From Anaerolineales bacterium (GTDB lineage: Bacteria; Chloroflexota; Anaerolineae; Anaerolineales; Villigracilaceae): a DNA stretch of 11,635 nt. A program made the position numbers and the translations under genes. Location: the NCBI GenBank assembly GCA_016789485.1, contig JAEURE010000049.1, positions 1 through 11,635 on the forward strand, read 5' to 3'. A model generated the notes under the pieces. It had not been told where the DNA came from. It made no database searches and saw only the letters and a list, made by a program, of their open reading frames with translations. This document shows, piece by piece, positions 6,599 through 11,635 of this stretch (position 1 is its first letter; every line of letters begins with the position of its first letter).

Positions 6599-8197
6599 TT
6601 ATTGTGAGATCAAGTTGAGGCCATTTGCGCTGTCCCAGGCTTCGATGGTTTGTGAGCCGCGGGAGAGGAATCCGTTGTATTCCGCTCCATCTCCGCTTGA
6701 TACCCATCCGTTCAAGTTGAAGGGAATAGGTCCGTCTGCTGCAATCCATTCGCCGTTGAATTTGCGTGCAACGTGAACATGGGTTGCGTTTGAAACGCCG
6801 CCTTCGCAGGAGGGATGCCCGACTCGTTCGCCTGTAAAGAGATATTCTCCAGGGGTAATGCGTTCTTCGGCTGCAACATGCATGTAGAGAATGACCCAGC
6901 CAGTTTGTTCGTAGCCGTCATTGTCGAGGTCTTGTATCACGGCTCCATTGGAGGCGCGCGTGATCAAACCATCTGCCATGGCAGTGATCCATGAAGAACT
7001 TGTATAGCAGCTGCCGTTGTCGCCGGGCGGGGCGAAATCAAGCGCAGCCCATGCAGAACCTGAATCCCAGCCGCCATGCGGACCGCCGGTAAAGTACCAG
7101 GTTTCGTATGGGCTGAAAGGAAGACTCATGGCGGGCTGCGAAAGCCCTGCGGGCATGAGCGGCTCTACGGCGTACCTGAATGGATTTCCAAAAAAGACAA
7201 AGTACGTCACGATCACGCCGGTTTCATTGACATCCTTATCCCAGGTGGCGCGGTCGTCAAATTTTGAGAAGAAGTATTGCACGGCAGCAGTGCCGGCGTT
7301 AATGGTGGGGTCAATGGGGATGACCGTGCCGTCATTCAATATCCATGTAGATAGTGCGTTTATCTTCCAAAGATAATATCCACGATTTAAAGTATCTGCC
7401 GTCCATGCAAGCTGGCGATATAAGCCGTAGCGGTTTTCGTCAGCCAGTCCCATGGGAAAGGATGTGTTGAAAGGGGTGGGATTGGTAACCCATCCGCTTT
7501 GATATTCAAGCAACGCCAGTAACAGGCGCGGGTTGATGGAATAATTTTGCGAAATGATCTGGATGATTTCCTCGCCCGATAAGACAACTCCGTTCACATC
7601 CTGTGTGTAGCTGGCGAGGTATCCGTTCTGGCTTTGAATGAAATCTCCAACGTCAAAATAAACGCTGGCTGGGCCGTATACCAGTTCTGAGTCTGGGATG
7701 ATTTTGAGAGACAAGCCAATATCGCCCGGATTCGGCGCAGGGACACTTAATACCATGCCAATATCCAGTGTGTTTGGGTCGGTAATATTGTTGGCAGTCA
7801 TAAGGTCTTGTACACTTATGCCATATCTTTGGGCGATGTCTCCAAGCGTGTCTCCAGCCTGCACAACATACTCGTCCTTTTCCTGCCTTGGGGTTGGCAG
7901 AATGCGCGCCGCATCTGGCGTGGGTGTGCCCATGATCTGACTGGATACACCCGCCATCAATGGTGAGACCGGAGATATGGTCAATGGAGCGCGCGTGGGG
8001 GTTGGCTGGCGCGTGGCTGTTGGGGCAAGCGGCGAACTTGTGACGGTCAATACTGTAGGCTGCCCCGTTGCATTATTTTGAATGGGTAAAAAAGGGTCAT
8101 AGGTTGGAAAAACAACCTGTGTAGGAGCTTCAGGCGCGCAGGCCGCAAGAAAGATGGTGAATAGAATCGAGGTTATGAAAAATTTGTGACAAGACAT
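6599..8197 (-). CDS. Lipoprotein with LysM, lysozyme-like helical and M23 peptidase domains (copy C)
   Basis: From the ATG at 8197 the product has 532 residues and begins with a lipoprotein signal (MSCHKFFITSILFTIFLAAC, Cys20). An in-frame ATG at 8248 is rejected because it lies within the upstream terminator. A Pro/Thr-rich linker (~25-105, with RQPTPTRAP) leads to a well-conserved LysM domain (~110-153, YVVQAGDTLGDIAQRYGI). The helical region (~180-345) contains INPRLLLALLEYQSGW, with Gln233 where copy B has Glu. The M23-like domain has GGPH (H374), AALDFAPP (D387), a DLDNDG loop, YMHVA (H440) and THVHVARK (H473, H475). Cys397 and Cys464 form the conserved pair. It is the first of three tandem paralogs. 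No Shine-Dalgarno precedes the start; a TAAAAT sits 7 bases before it. A cell-wall hydrolase or wall-binding lipoprotein is the best reading. Confidence 0.87.
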   Translation of the reverse strand: MSCHKFFITSILFTIFLAACAPEAPTQVVFPTYDPFLPIQNNATGQPTVLTVTSSPLAPTATRQPTPTRAPLTISPVSPLMAGVSSQIMGTPTPDAARILPTPRQEKDEYVVQAGDTLGDIAQRYGISVQDLMTANNITDPNTLDIGMVLSVPAPNPGDIGLSLKIIPDSELVYGPASVYFDVGDFIQSQNGYLASYTQDVNGVVLSGEEIIQIISQNYSINPRLLLALLEYQSGWVTNPTPFNTSFPMGLADENRYGLYRQLAWTADTLNRGYYLWKINALSTWILNDGTVIPIDPTINAGTAAVQYFFSKFDDRATWDKDVNETGVIVTYFVFFGNPFRYAVEPLMPAGLSQPAMSLPFSPYETWYFTGGPHGGWDSGSAWAALDFAPPGDNGSCYTSSSWITAMADGLITRASNGAVIQDLDNDGYEQTGWVILYMHVAAEERITPGEYLFTGERVGHPSCEGGVSNATHVHVARKFNGEWIAADGPIPFNLNGWVSSGDGAEYNGFLSRGSQTIEAWDSANGLNLISQ

Positions 8198-8204
8198 GGG
8201 TGCG

Positions 8205-8210
8205 ATTTTA
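8205..8210 (-). promoter_or_regulatory. Possible -10 element for leaderless start of copy C
   Basis: TAAAAT ends 7 bases before the ATG at 8197, the spacing expected if transcription starts at or beside the start codon. The upstream terminator ends only 37 bases before the ATG, so a separate promoter must lie in or near this gap unless read-through is used. The -35 region is not clear. Confidence 0.35.
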
Positions 8211-8234
8211 CCAGCAGATAACATTCCACAGAAA

Positions 8235-8273
8235 CAAAAAGGGCACACGCCAAAGGAGACGGTGCCCTTTTTG
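8235..8273 (-). terminator. Intrinsic terminator ending the hydrogenase operon
   Basis: CAAAAAGGGCAC (8235-8246) and GTGCCCTTTTTG (8262-8273) form a perfect 12-bp stem with a 15-base loop. Read on the - strand, the GC-rich part is followed by T5, 14 bases after the CBS-domain stop at 8288. It separates the hydrogenase operon from the lipoprotein genes. Confidence 0.85.
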
Positions 8274-8287
8274 CTGTCATCCTTGTT

Positions 8288-8734
8288 TTACGATTGAAAA
8301 CCCGAGCCGAGAATATAGTTTTCCAATCCGCGGATCTCACTTTCCTTGTTTTCGATTGCCGCCAGCATGACATCGCGCATCGAGACCAGACCGATCAACT
8401 GGTCATTTTCCACAACCGGCAGGTGGCGAAAGTGGTGCTGCTTCATCAATCCCATGCACTGTTCAACGGTTGTTTCATTTGTGACGGTGATCATTTTGGC
8501 AACCATCACGTCCTTGATCTTGGTGTCCTTTGCACTTCGGCCTTCGATCTCGCCCTTGTAAAGATAATCGCGCTCCGTGTAAATACCAATGATCTTGCCA
8601 TTTTCGGTCACCAAAATAGCTCCAATATGAGCCTCTGCCATTACTTTGAGTGCATCCAGCACAGTTTGAGATGCTTCCACAGAGAAGTTTTTAGCGGTTT
8701 CTTTTGCTTCCAGAAGTTTGCGGACTGTGGTCAT
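8288..8734 (-). CDS. Two-CBS-domain protein, second copy in the hydrogenase operon
   Basis: The 148-residue protein is a bare tandem CBS pair (Bateman module) with no attached enzyme domain. Repeat 1 spans ~15-65 (SVEASQTVLDALKVM, GAILVTENGKIIGIYTERDY). Repeat 2 spans ~75-130 (VTNETTVEQCMGLM, RHLPVVENDQLIGLVSMRDV). A conserved tail ends LENYILGSG. CBS pairs usually bind AMP, ATP, NAD or similar adenosine ligands in the cleft between repeats; the acidic and Thr/Ser residues of the TERD and SMRD motifs are present. The ATG at 8734 is chosen over an ATG 90 bases upstream because AAAGGAG precedes it and because it matches the paralog at 9451-9897 residue for residue from MTTVRK. It lies downstream of the maturation endopeptidase and before the operon terminator. 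Its partner protein is unknown. Confidence 0.88.
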   Translation of the reverse strand: MTTVRKLLEAKETAKNFSVEASQTVLDALKVMAEAHIGAILVTENGKIIGIYTERDYLYKGEIEGRSAKDTKIKDVMVAKMITVTNETTVEQCMGLMKQHHFRHLPVVENDQLIGLVSMRDVMLAAIENKESEIRGLENYILGSGFQS

Positions 8735-8786
8735 GAGGTCAATCTCCTTTGGGATTATATGATTTACAAGGCGGGGCATTACTCGC

Positions 8787-8795
8787 ATTATACCA
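8787..8795 (-). promoter_or_regulatory. Extended -10 promoter candidate ahead of the second CBS gene
   Basis: TGGTATAAT (extended -10, TGnTATAAT) occurs on the - strand about 52 bases before the ATG at 8734, in the 153-base gap after the endopeptidase gene. A second TATAAT (8754-8759) lies closer to the start. No clear -35 is seen, which is tolerable for an extended -10. It would allow this CBS gene to be transcribed apart from the hydrogenase genes. Confidence 0.4.
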
Positions 8796-8838
8796 ATTCC
8801 GTATTTGCCGCGGTGATATTGCATTCGAGAATTTCCAT

Positions 8839-8868
8839 CCCCAAGTCAATAGCCATTGATTTTTGGGG
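8839..8868. repeat. Stem-loop between endopeptidase and second CBS gene
   Basis: CCCCAA (8839-8844) pairs with TTGGGG (8863-8868), and TCAAT (8846-8850) pairs with ATTGA (8855-8859) around a 4-base loop, with a small internal bulge. On the - strand transcript it follows the endopeptidase stop by 19 bases and has no T-run after it, so it is not a standard terminator. It may be an mRNA-stability or processing hairpin, or an operator. Confidence 0.45.
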
Positions 8869-8887
8869 CTTAAACCCAGGGCTTCCG

Positions 8888-9376
8888 TCACGACATTTTC
8901 CCGCCCATCCAGTTCCAGATCAATTCAACAGCCTGCGGGACAAGCCTCATGGTTTCTTCAGATAATTGCCGTGAAAAGAGGAATTGATAACCGCGCACAG
9001 AAAGCAAAACGGCTTCAGGCTTATTTTTGTAGAGTGATTCGCAAATTGAAACGAGTGACTGGGGTGTGAGGTGGTGCGTAAACGGTGAGCGTTGAAAATC
9101 ACTTTCCACATCAATAAGGCGTACTTCTTCGGGGATATTGCCAGTGTGTGCATCCACAAAGCAGACGTGTTCATATTCTGCAATTTCCTCCGCCATTTCC
9201 GGCGTCAATTGCAGGTAAAAAGAGAAATCGATTTGTGGGTGTTGCGGAAATTCATCCTCGTACGATGCGGGTGCCGGCAGACCCAACTTTATTGTTAGTG
9301 CATGCAAAATATGCCAGGCAACGCCATCATCTTCCCGGTCTGGATTTCCATAACCAATGATAAGTAGTTTTTTCAA
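8888..9376 (-). CDS. [NiFe] hydrogenase maturation endopeptidase
   Basis: The 162-residue product has the HyaD/HybD/HoxW family signature. LLIIGYGNPDREDDGVA (residues ~4-20) supplies the first acidic nickel-sensing position, CFVDAHTG (~72-79) the second, and THHLTPQSL (~100-108) the conserved His before the last strands (LLSVRGYQFLF). These proteases recognise nickel in the immature large subunit and cut off its C-terminal tail, after the His of the DPCxxCxxH motif. HoxH in the same operon has just such a tail, so it is the expected substrate. The start is TTG at 9376; no in-frame ATG or GTG lies upstream and no ribosome binding site is visible, so translation may be weak. It sits between two CBS-protein genes. 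Assignment to HoxW specifically is plausible but not shown. Confidence 0.87.
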   Translation of the reverse strand: MKKLLIIGYGNPDREDDGVAWHILHALTIKLGLPAPASYEDEFPQHPQIDFSFYLQLTPEMAEEIAEYEHVCFVDAHTGNIPEEVRLIDVESDFQRSPFTHHLTPQSLVSICESLYKNKPEAVLLSVRGYQFLFSRQLSEETMRLVPQAVELIWNWMGGKMS

Positions 9377-9390
9377 TTTAATTAAATATT

Positions 9391-9420
9391 CTGGAAGGCA
9401 AACAATGTTTAACCTTCCAG
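9391..9420. repeat. Stem-loop just upstream of the endopeptidase start
   Basis: CTGGAAGG (9391-9398) and CCTTCCAG (9413-9420) form a perfect 8-bp stem, with an inner AAAC/GTTT pairing around a short loop. On the - strand it ends 14 bases before the TTG start at 9376 and follows the first CBS stop at 9451. It lacks a following T-run, so it is more likely a weak attenuator, a processing site or a translation-modulating hairpin than a full terminator. Confidence 0.45.
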
Positions 9421-9450
9421 TTTTACCTTTTAAGAATTAAGAACAATGTT

Positions 9451-9897
9451 TTATTCGCCGTAGCCAGTACCGAGGATGTAATTTTCCAACTCGACGATCG
9501 TGCCTTTTTGCTCCTGAAGCATAGCCTCAGCCAGCCTGCGGATGGATACCATGCCGATCACACGGTCATTTTCAAGAACGGGCAGGTGACGTACACGATA
9601 TTGCCGCATCAGCTCTGCACATTCTTGCAGGGTGGTCTCTGGTCGAATCATAACCATTTGGCTGGTCATCACATCGCGGACGATGGTGTCTTTCGCCAGC
9701 CTGCCCTTGACCTCTCCCTGACGAGCGTAATCACGTTCTGTGAAAATACCGATGATCTTTTCGTTTTCAGTTACCATCACTGCGCCCGTGTTGGCTTCGT
9801 CCATTGTTTGCAGGGCAGTTAAAACTGTTGCATCGGCTGGGACGGTGTATAGCTTTATATCGGCTTTCTCGTCAACTATTTTTCGAACTGTCGTCAT
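9451..9897 (-). CDS. Two-CBS-domain protein, first copy in the hydrogenase operon
   Basis: This 148-residue Bateman-module protein aligns without gaps to the copy at 8288-8734, with about half the residues identical by eye. Shared blocks include MTTVRK, VTENxKIIGI, TERDY, AKDT, ETT, RHLPV, ENDxxIGxVS and the tail LENYILG. The first CBS repeat covers ~15-65 and the second ~75-130. There is no catalytic or DNA-binding domain, so a regulatory role through an adenosine-containing ligand is the usual expectation. The ATG at 9897 is supported by AAAGGAG six bases upstream; a TTG 18 bases earlier overlaps that ribosome binding site and is rejected. It follows hoxH by 83 bases with no clear terminator between them, so co-transcription with the hydrogenase genes is likely. 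Confidence 0.88.
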   Translation of the reverse strand: MTTVRKIVDEKADIKLYTVPADATVLTALQTMDEANTGAVMVTENEKIIGIFTERDYARQGEVKGRLAKDTIVRDVMTSQMVMIRPETTLQECAELMRQYRVRHLPVLENDRVIGMVSIRRLAEAMLQEQKGTIVELENYILGTGYGE

Positions 9898-9980
9898 GGC
9901 AGACTCCTTTGACAAAATTTGAGGAACGATGAGCGACGGTATCTCTAAAGTTTAGTGGTTTCGTGTGACGTAAAAATATT

Positions 9981-11408
9981 CTAGTCTCGTTTCAGGGTTC
10001 TGACCAGTGTTCCGTCCGGGGCGACGATATCCACGTGAATGGGCATCTGCCCAACGGCGTGAGTGGAGCAGGAAAGGCACGGGTCATACGCGCGGATGGC
10101 TGCTTCGACGCGGTTGAGCATTCCTTCCTGGACGTCGGGTCCTTTCACGTACGTTTTGGCGACACTGTCAACGGCGTGGGTCATAGCCCAGTTGTTGTGG
10201 CCTGTGGAGACTATCAGGTTTACTTTGAGCAGCTTGCCATTTTCATCCGCAGTGTAATCGTGGATGAGCGTGCCGCGCGGGGCTTCGAGAACCCCTACAC
10301 CATGTCCTGTGTAATTCTTGCGGGTGTTAAGGATATCAGTGCTGAGAATGTCGGGGTCTTCGCATAAGATGCGCGCGCGTTCAACAGCATAGAGGGCTTC
10401 AATTAGGCGGGCGTAGTGGTAGTACAAAGTGTTTTCAACGGGCTTGCCGTTATTCAGACTCTTGAAGATCTTGAGCTCGTCATTTGCCAGCGGAGTATCA
10501 ATTTTTTCGGCCAGATTCAAGCGTGCGAGGGGACCGACGCGATATACTCCATCAGGGTAGCCCATCTTTTTGTAGAAGGGGAATTTCAGGTAAGACCAGG
10601 GTTCGACATGTTCCTGGATGATATCCAGATAATTTGCAACCTGAAAGCGTTCCATTTCCACGCCTTCACGATTGATGAGGCGGATGTCACCATCGTAAAG
10701 TTCCAGCCCGTTTTGCGGGGTGGTCAAACCAAAATAACCGGTGGGGAACACGGCAAATTTATTGATATCTTCCATGTTCTTTTGAGCCCAGTCTTTCATG
10801 ATCTGAAGACCAAGTTGGAGGGTTGCGATTGCCTGATCCACACCCGTTAGCATGCCGTCGCGTTCTGTAACGGTGAGAGCTTTGTTGACACCGCCCGGCA
10901 CGGCGAAAACCGGGTGAAGTTTGCGCCCGCCGAGAGCCTTGATGATCTCCTGACCGAATTTGCGAAGCTGAACGGCTTTAACCGTCAATTCTGGATTTGC
11001 GCCGATCAAGCCGACCACACTTCGAATTTCAGGCGAAGCATCAAAGCCAAGCAGCAGGTCTGGGCCGGCGAGTTCGAAGAAATGCATTCCGTGGCTTTGG
11101 ATGATCTGTCCCATGTGCATGAGTTCGCGCAGGAGATTTGCAGGGCGGGGAGGTGTTTGGCCTGTGAGCGCGTCACCAGCTTTGGCAGCGGCGAGGTGAT
11201 GGCTGACGGGGCAGATTCCGCAAATGCGCGGGGTGATCTGCGGCATTTCAAAATAGAGGCGGCCTTCGCAGAATTTTTCAAACCCGCGAAACTCGTTGAC
11301 ATGCATGTAGGCATGGTCAACGGTATTATCTTCCTTCATGTGGATGGTAACTTTTGCGTGGCCTTCGATACGGGTAACGGGTTCAATGGTTATTTTTTGT
11401 GTGGTCAT
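9981..11408 (-). CDS. hoxH: [NiFe] hydrogenase large subunit, group 3 (HoxH-like)
   Basis: The 475-residue protein carries the [NiFe] active-site motifs. EPVTRIEGH (residues 9-17) and RGFEKFCEGR (41-50) are typical of the large subunit. RICGICPVSHH (61-71) supplies the N-terminal cysteines (C63, C66) and DPCLSCSTH (442-450) the C-terminal pair (C444, C447). FCEGR and CGICPVSH with LAAAKAGD, plus EPWSYLKFP and YRVGPLARLN, fit HoxH of group 3d bidirectional NAD-linked hydrogenases better than MvhA of group 3c, though 3b/3c cannot be fully excluded. The 25 residues after His450 (starting AVGQMP) are the tail expected to be removed by the maturation endopeptidase. It catalyses reversible H2 oxidation in the cytoplasm. 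The start is preceded by TAGGAG, which overlaps the upstream small-subunit stop. No active-site residue is missing. Confidence 0.93.
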   Translation of the reverse strand: MTTQKITIEPVTRIEGHAKVTIHMKEDNTVDHAYMHVNEFRGFEKFCEGRLYFEMPQITPRICGICPVSHHLAAAKAGDALTGQTPPRPANLLRELMHMGQIIQSHGMHFFELAGPDLLLGFDASPEIRSVVGLIGANPELTVKAVQLRKFGQEIIKALGGRKLHPVFAVPGGVNKALTVTERDGMLTGVDQAIATLQLGLQIMKDWAQKNMEDINKFAVFPTGYFGLTTPQNGLELYDGDIRLINREGVEMERFQVANYLDIIQEHVEPWSYLKFPFYKKMGYPDGVYRVGPLARLNLAEKIDTPLANDELKIFKSLNNGKPVENTLYYHYARLIEALYAVERARILCEDPDILSTDILNTRKNYTGHGVGVLEAPRGTLIHDYTADENGKLLKVNLIVSTGHNNWAMTHAVDSVAKTYVKGPDVQEGMLNRVEAAIRAYDPCLSCSTHAVGQMPIHVDIVAPDGTLVRTLKRD

Positions 11409-11420
11409 TTGTAAAATCTC

Positions 11421-11635
11421 CTAGTGCCAGTGCAGTAGTTCGTCTTTCAATTCGGGCTTTCGTCCCTGGGCCAATTCGGAAAGAACGTAGAAGATGACAT
11501 CTGCATCAGGCGGGCAGCCCGGGACACTGTAATCCACGGGAACAACTTCGTGGATGGCGCGAGTCTTGGTCATGGTCGCCAGCTCGGGATCGTTGGGAAT
11601 CTCGCTGCCGGGCTCATTGCTCTCGGCTTCCACGT
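11421..11635 (-). CDS. hoxY: [NiFe] hydrogenase small subunit, 3' end (HoxY-like)
   Basis: Only the last 70 complete codons are in the window; the frame runs off the right edge and the true start is not visible (an internal GTG at 11633 is not the start). HEVVPVDYSVPGCPPDAD is the C-terminal signature of hydrogenase small subunits, in which the Cys of PGCPP binds the proximal [4Fe-4S] cluster. It is followed by the usual helix (VIFYVLSELAQGRKP). The small subunit passes electrons from the HoxH active site to the diaphorase module. Its stop codon overlaps the AGGAG ribosome binding site of hoxH, with 12 bases between the genes, a standard hoxYH arrangement. hoxE/F/U-type genes are expected further right but cannot be seen. 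Confidence 0.85.
   Translation of the reverse strand, partial: VEAESNEPGSEIPNDPELATMTKTRAIHEVVPVDYSVPGCPPDADVIFYVLSELAQGRKPELKDELLHWH

Noticed and set aside
8198..8248. Upstream ATG at 8248 as the start of lipoprotein copy C
   Set aside because: It lies at the edge of the terminator stem (8235-8273) and places extra residues before the lipoprotein signal.
8735..8824. ATG at 8824 for the second CBS protein
   Set aside because: The added 30 residues are absent from the paralog and the ATG at 8734 has a ribosome binding site and exact N-terminal agreement with the paralog.
8839..8868. Intrinsic terminator after the endopeptidase gene
   Set aside because: The hairpin is good, but the - strand sequence after it (ATGGAAATTC) has no T-run.
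8294..8965. Long + strand open frame opposite the CBS and endopeptidase genes
   Set aside because: Antisense to a clearly conserved CBS gene; the translation is rich in His, Cys and Phe with no recognisable domain.
10914..11414. + strand open frame opposite hoxH
   Set aside because: It is a shadow of the hoxH reading frame, with no ribosome binding site and no recognisable motif.

Overview
The window is about 50% GC, gene-dense and bacterial. The gene types suggest an anaerobic or facultative member of the Chloroflexota (Anaerolineae-like): a Hox-type [NiFe] hydrogenase, large lipoproteins with Thr/Pro-rich linkers plus LysM and M23 domains, and several starts without a Shine-Dalgarno sequence. 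The phylum is an inference from gene content only. I see no rRNA, tRNA, CRISPR array, insertion sequence or phage gene, and no gene-free stretch longer than about 200 bases.

Layout. (1) Bases 1-1417, + strand: the end of a toast-rack/LiaF-like beta-repeat protein, then a polytopic membrane protein made of four ~50-residue repeats, ending at a near-perfect bidirectional terminator (1431-1474). (2) Bases 1493-2211, - strand: a stand-alone cyclic-nucleotide-binding-type domain protein with no DNA-binding domain, translationally coupled to a small NifU-type Fe-S scaffold protein. (3) Bases 2212-2408: divergent promoter region. (4) Bases 2409-3436, + strand: a secreted or anchored TlpA-like thioredoxin and an OsmC-family protein, ending at a shared convergent terminator. 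(5) Bases 3455-8197, - strand: three tandem paralogous lipoproteins, each with lipobox, Pro/Thr linker, LysM, lysozyme-like helical region and an atypical M23 peptidase domain. (6) Bases 8235-11635, - strand: a hydrogenase operon read right to left as hoxY (3' end only), hoxH, a CBS-pair protein, a hydrogenase maturation endopeptidase and a second CBS-pair protein, closed by an intrinsic terminator.

How the genes may work together. HoxY and HoxH would form the hydrogenase module of a soluble NAD(P)-linked hydrogenase; the diaphorase genes would be expected beyond the right edge. The endopeptidase would trim the HoxH C-terminal tail after nickel insertion. The two gap-free CBS paralogs that flank the endopeptidase could sense adenine nucleotides and tune the enzyme, which is inference. 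The three lipoproteins look like a cell-envelope remodelling family that grew by tandem duplication. The most unusual points are this triplication, with its divergent putative active sites, and the CBS pair inside the hydrogenase operon.
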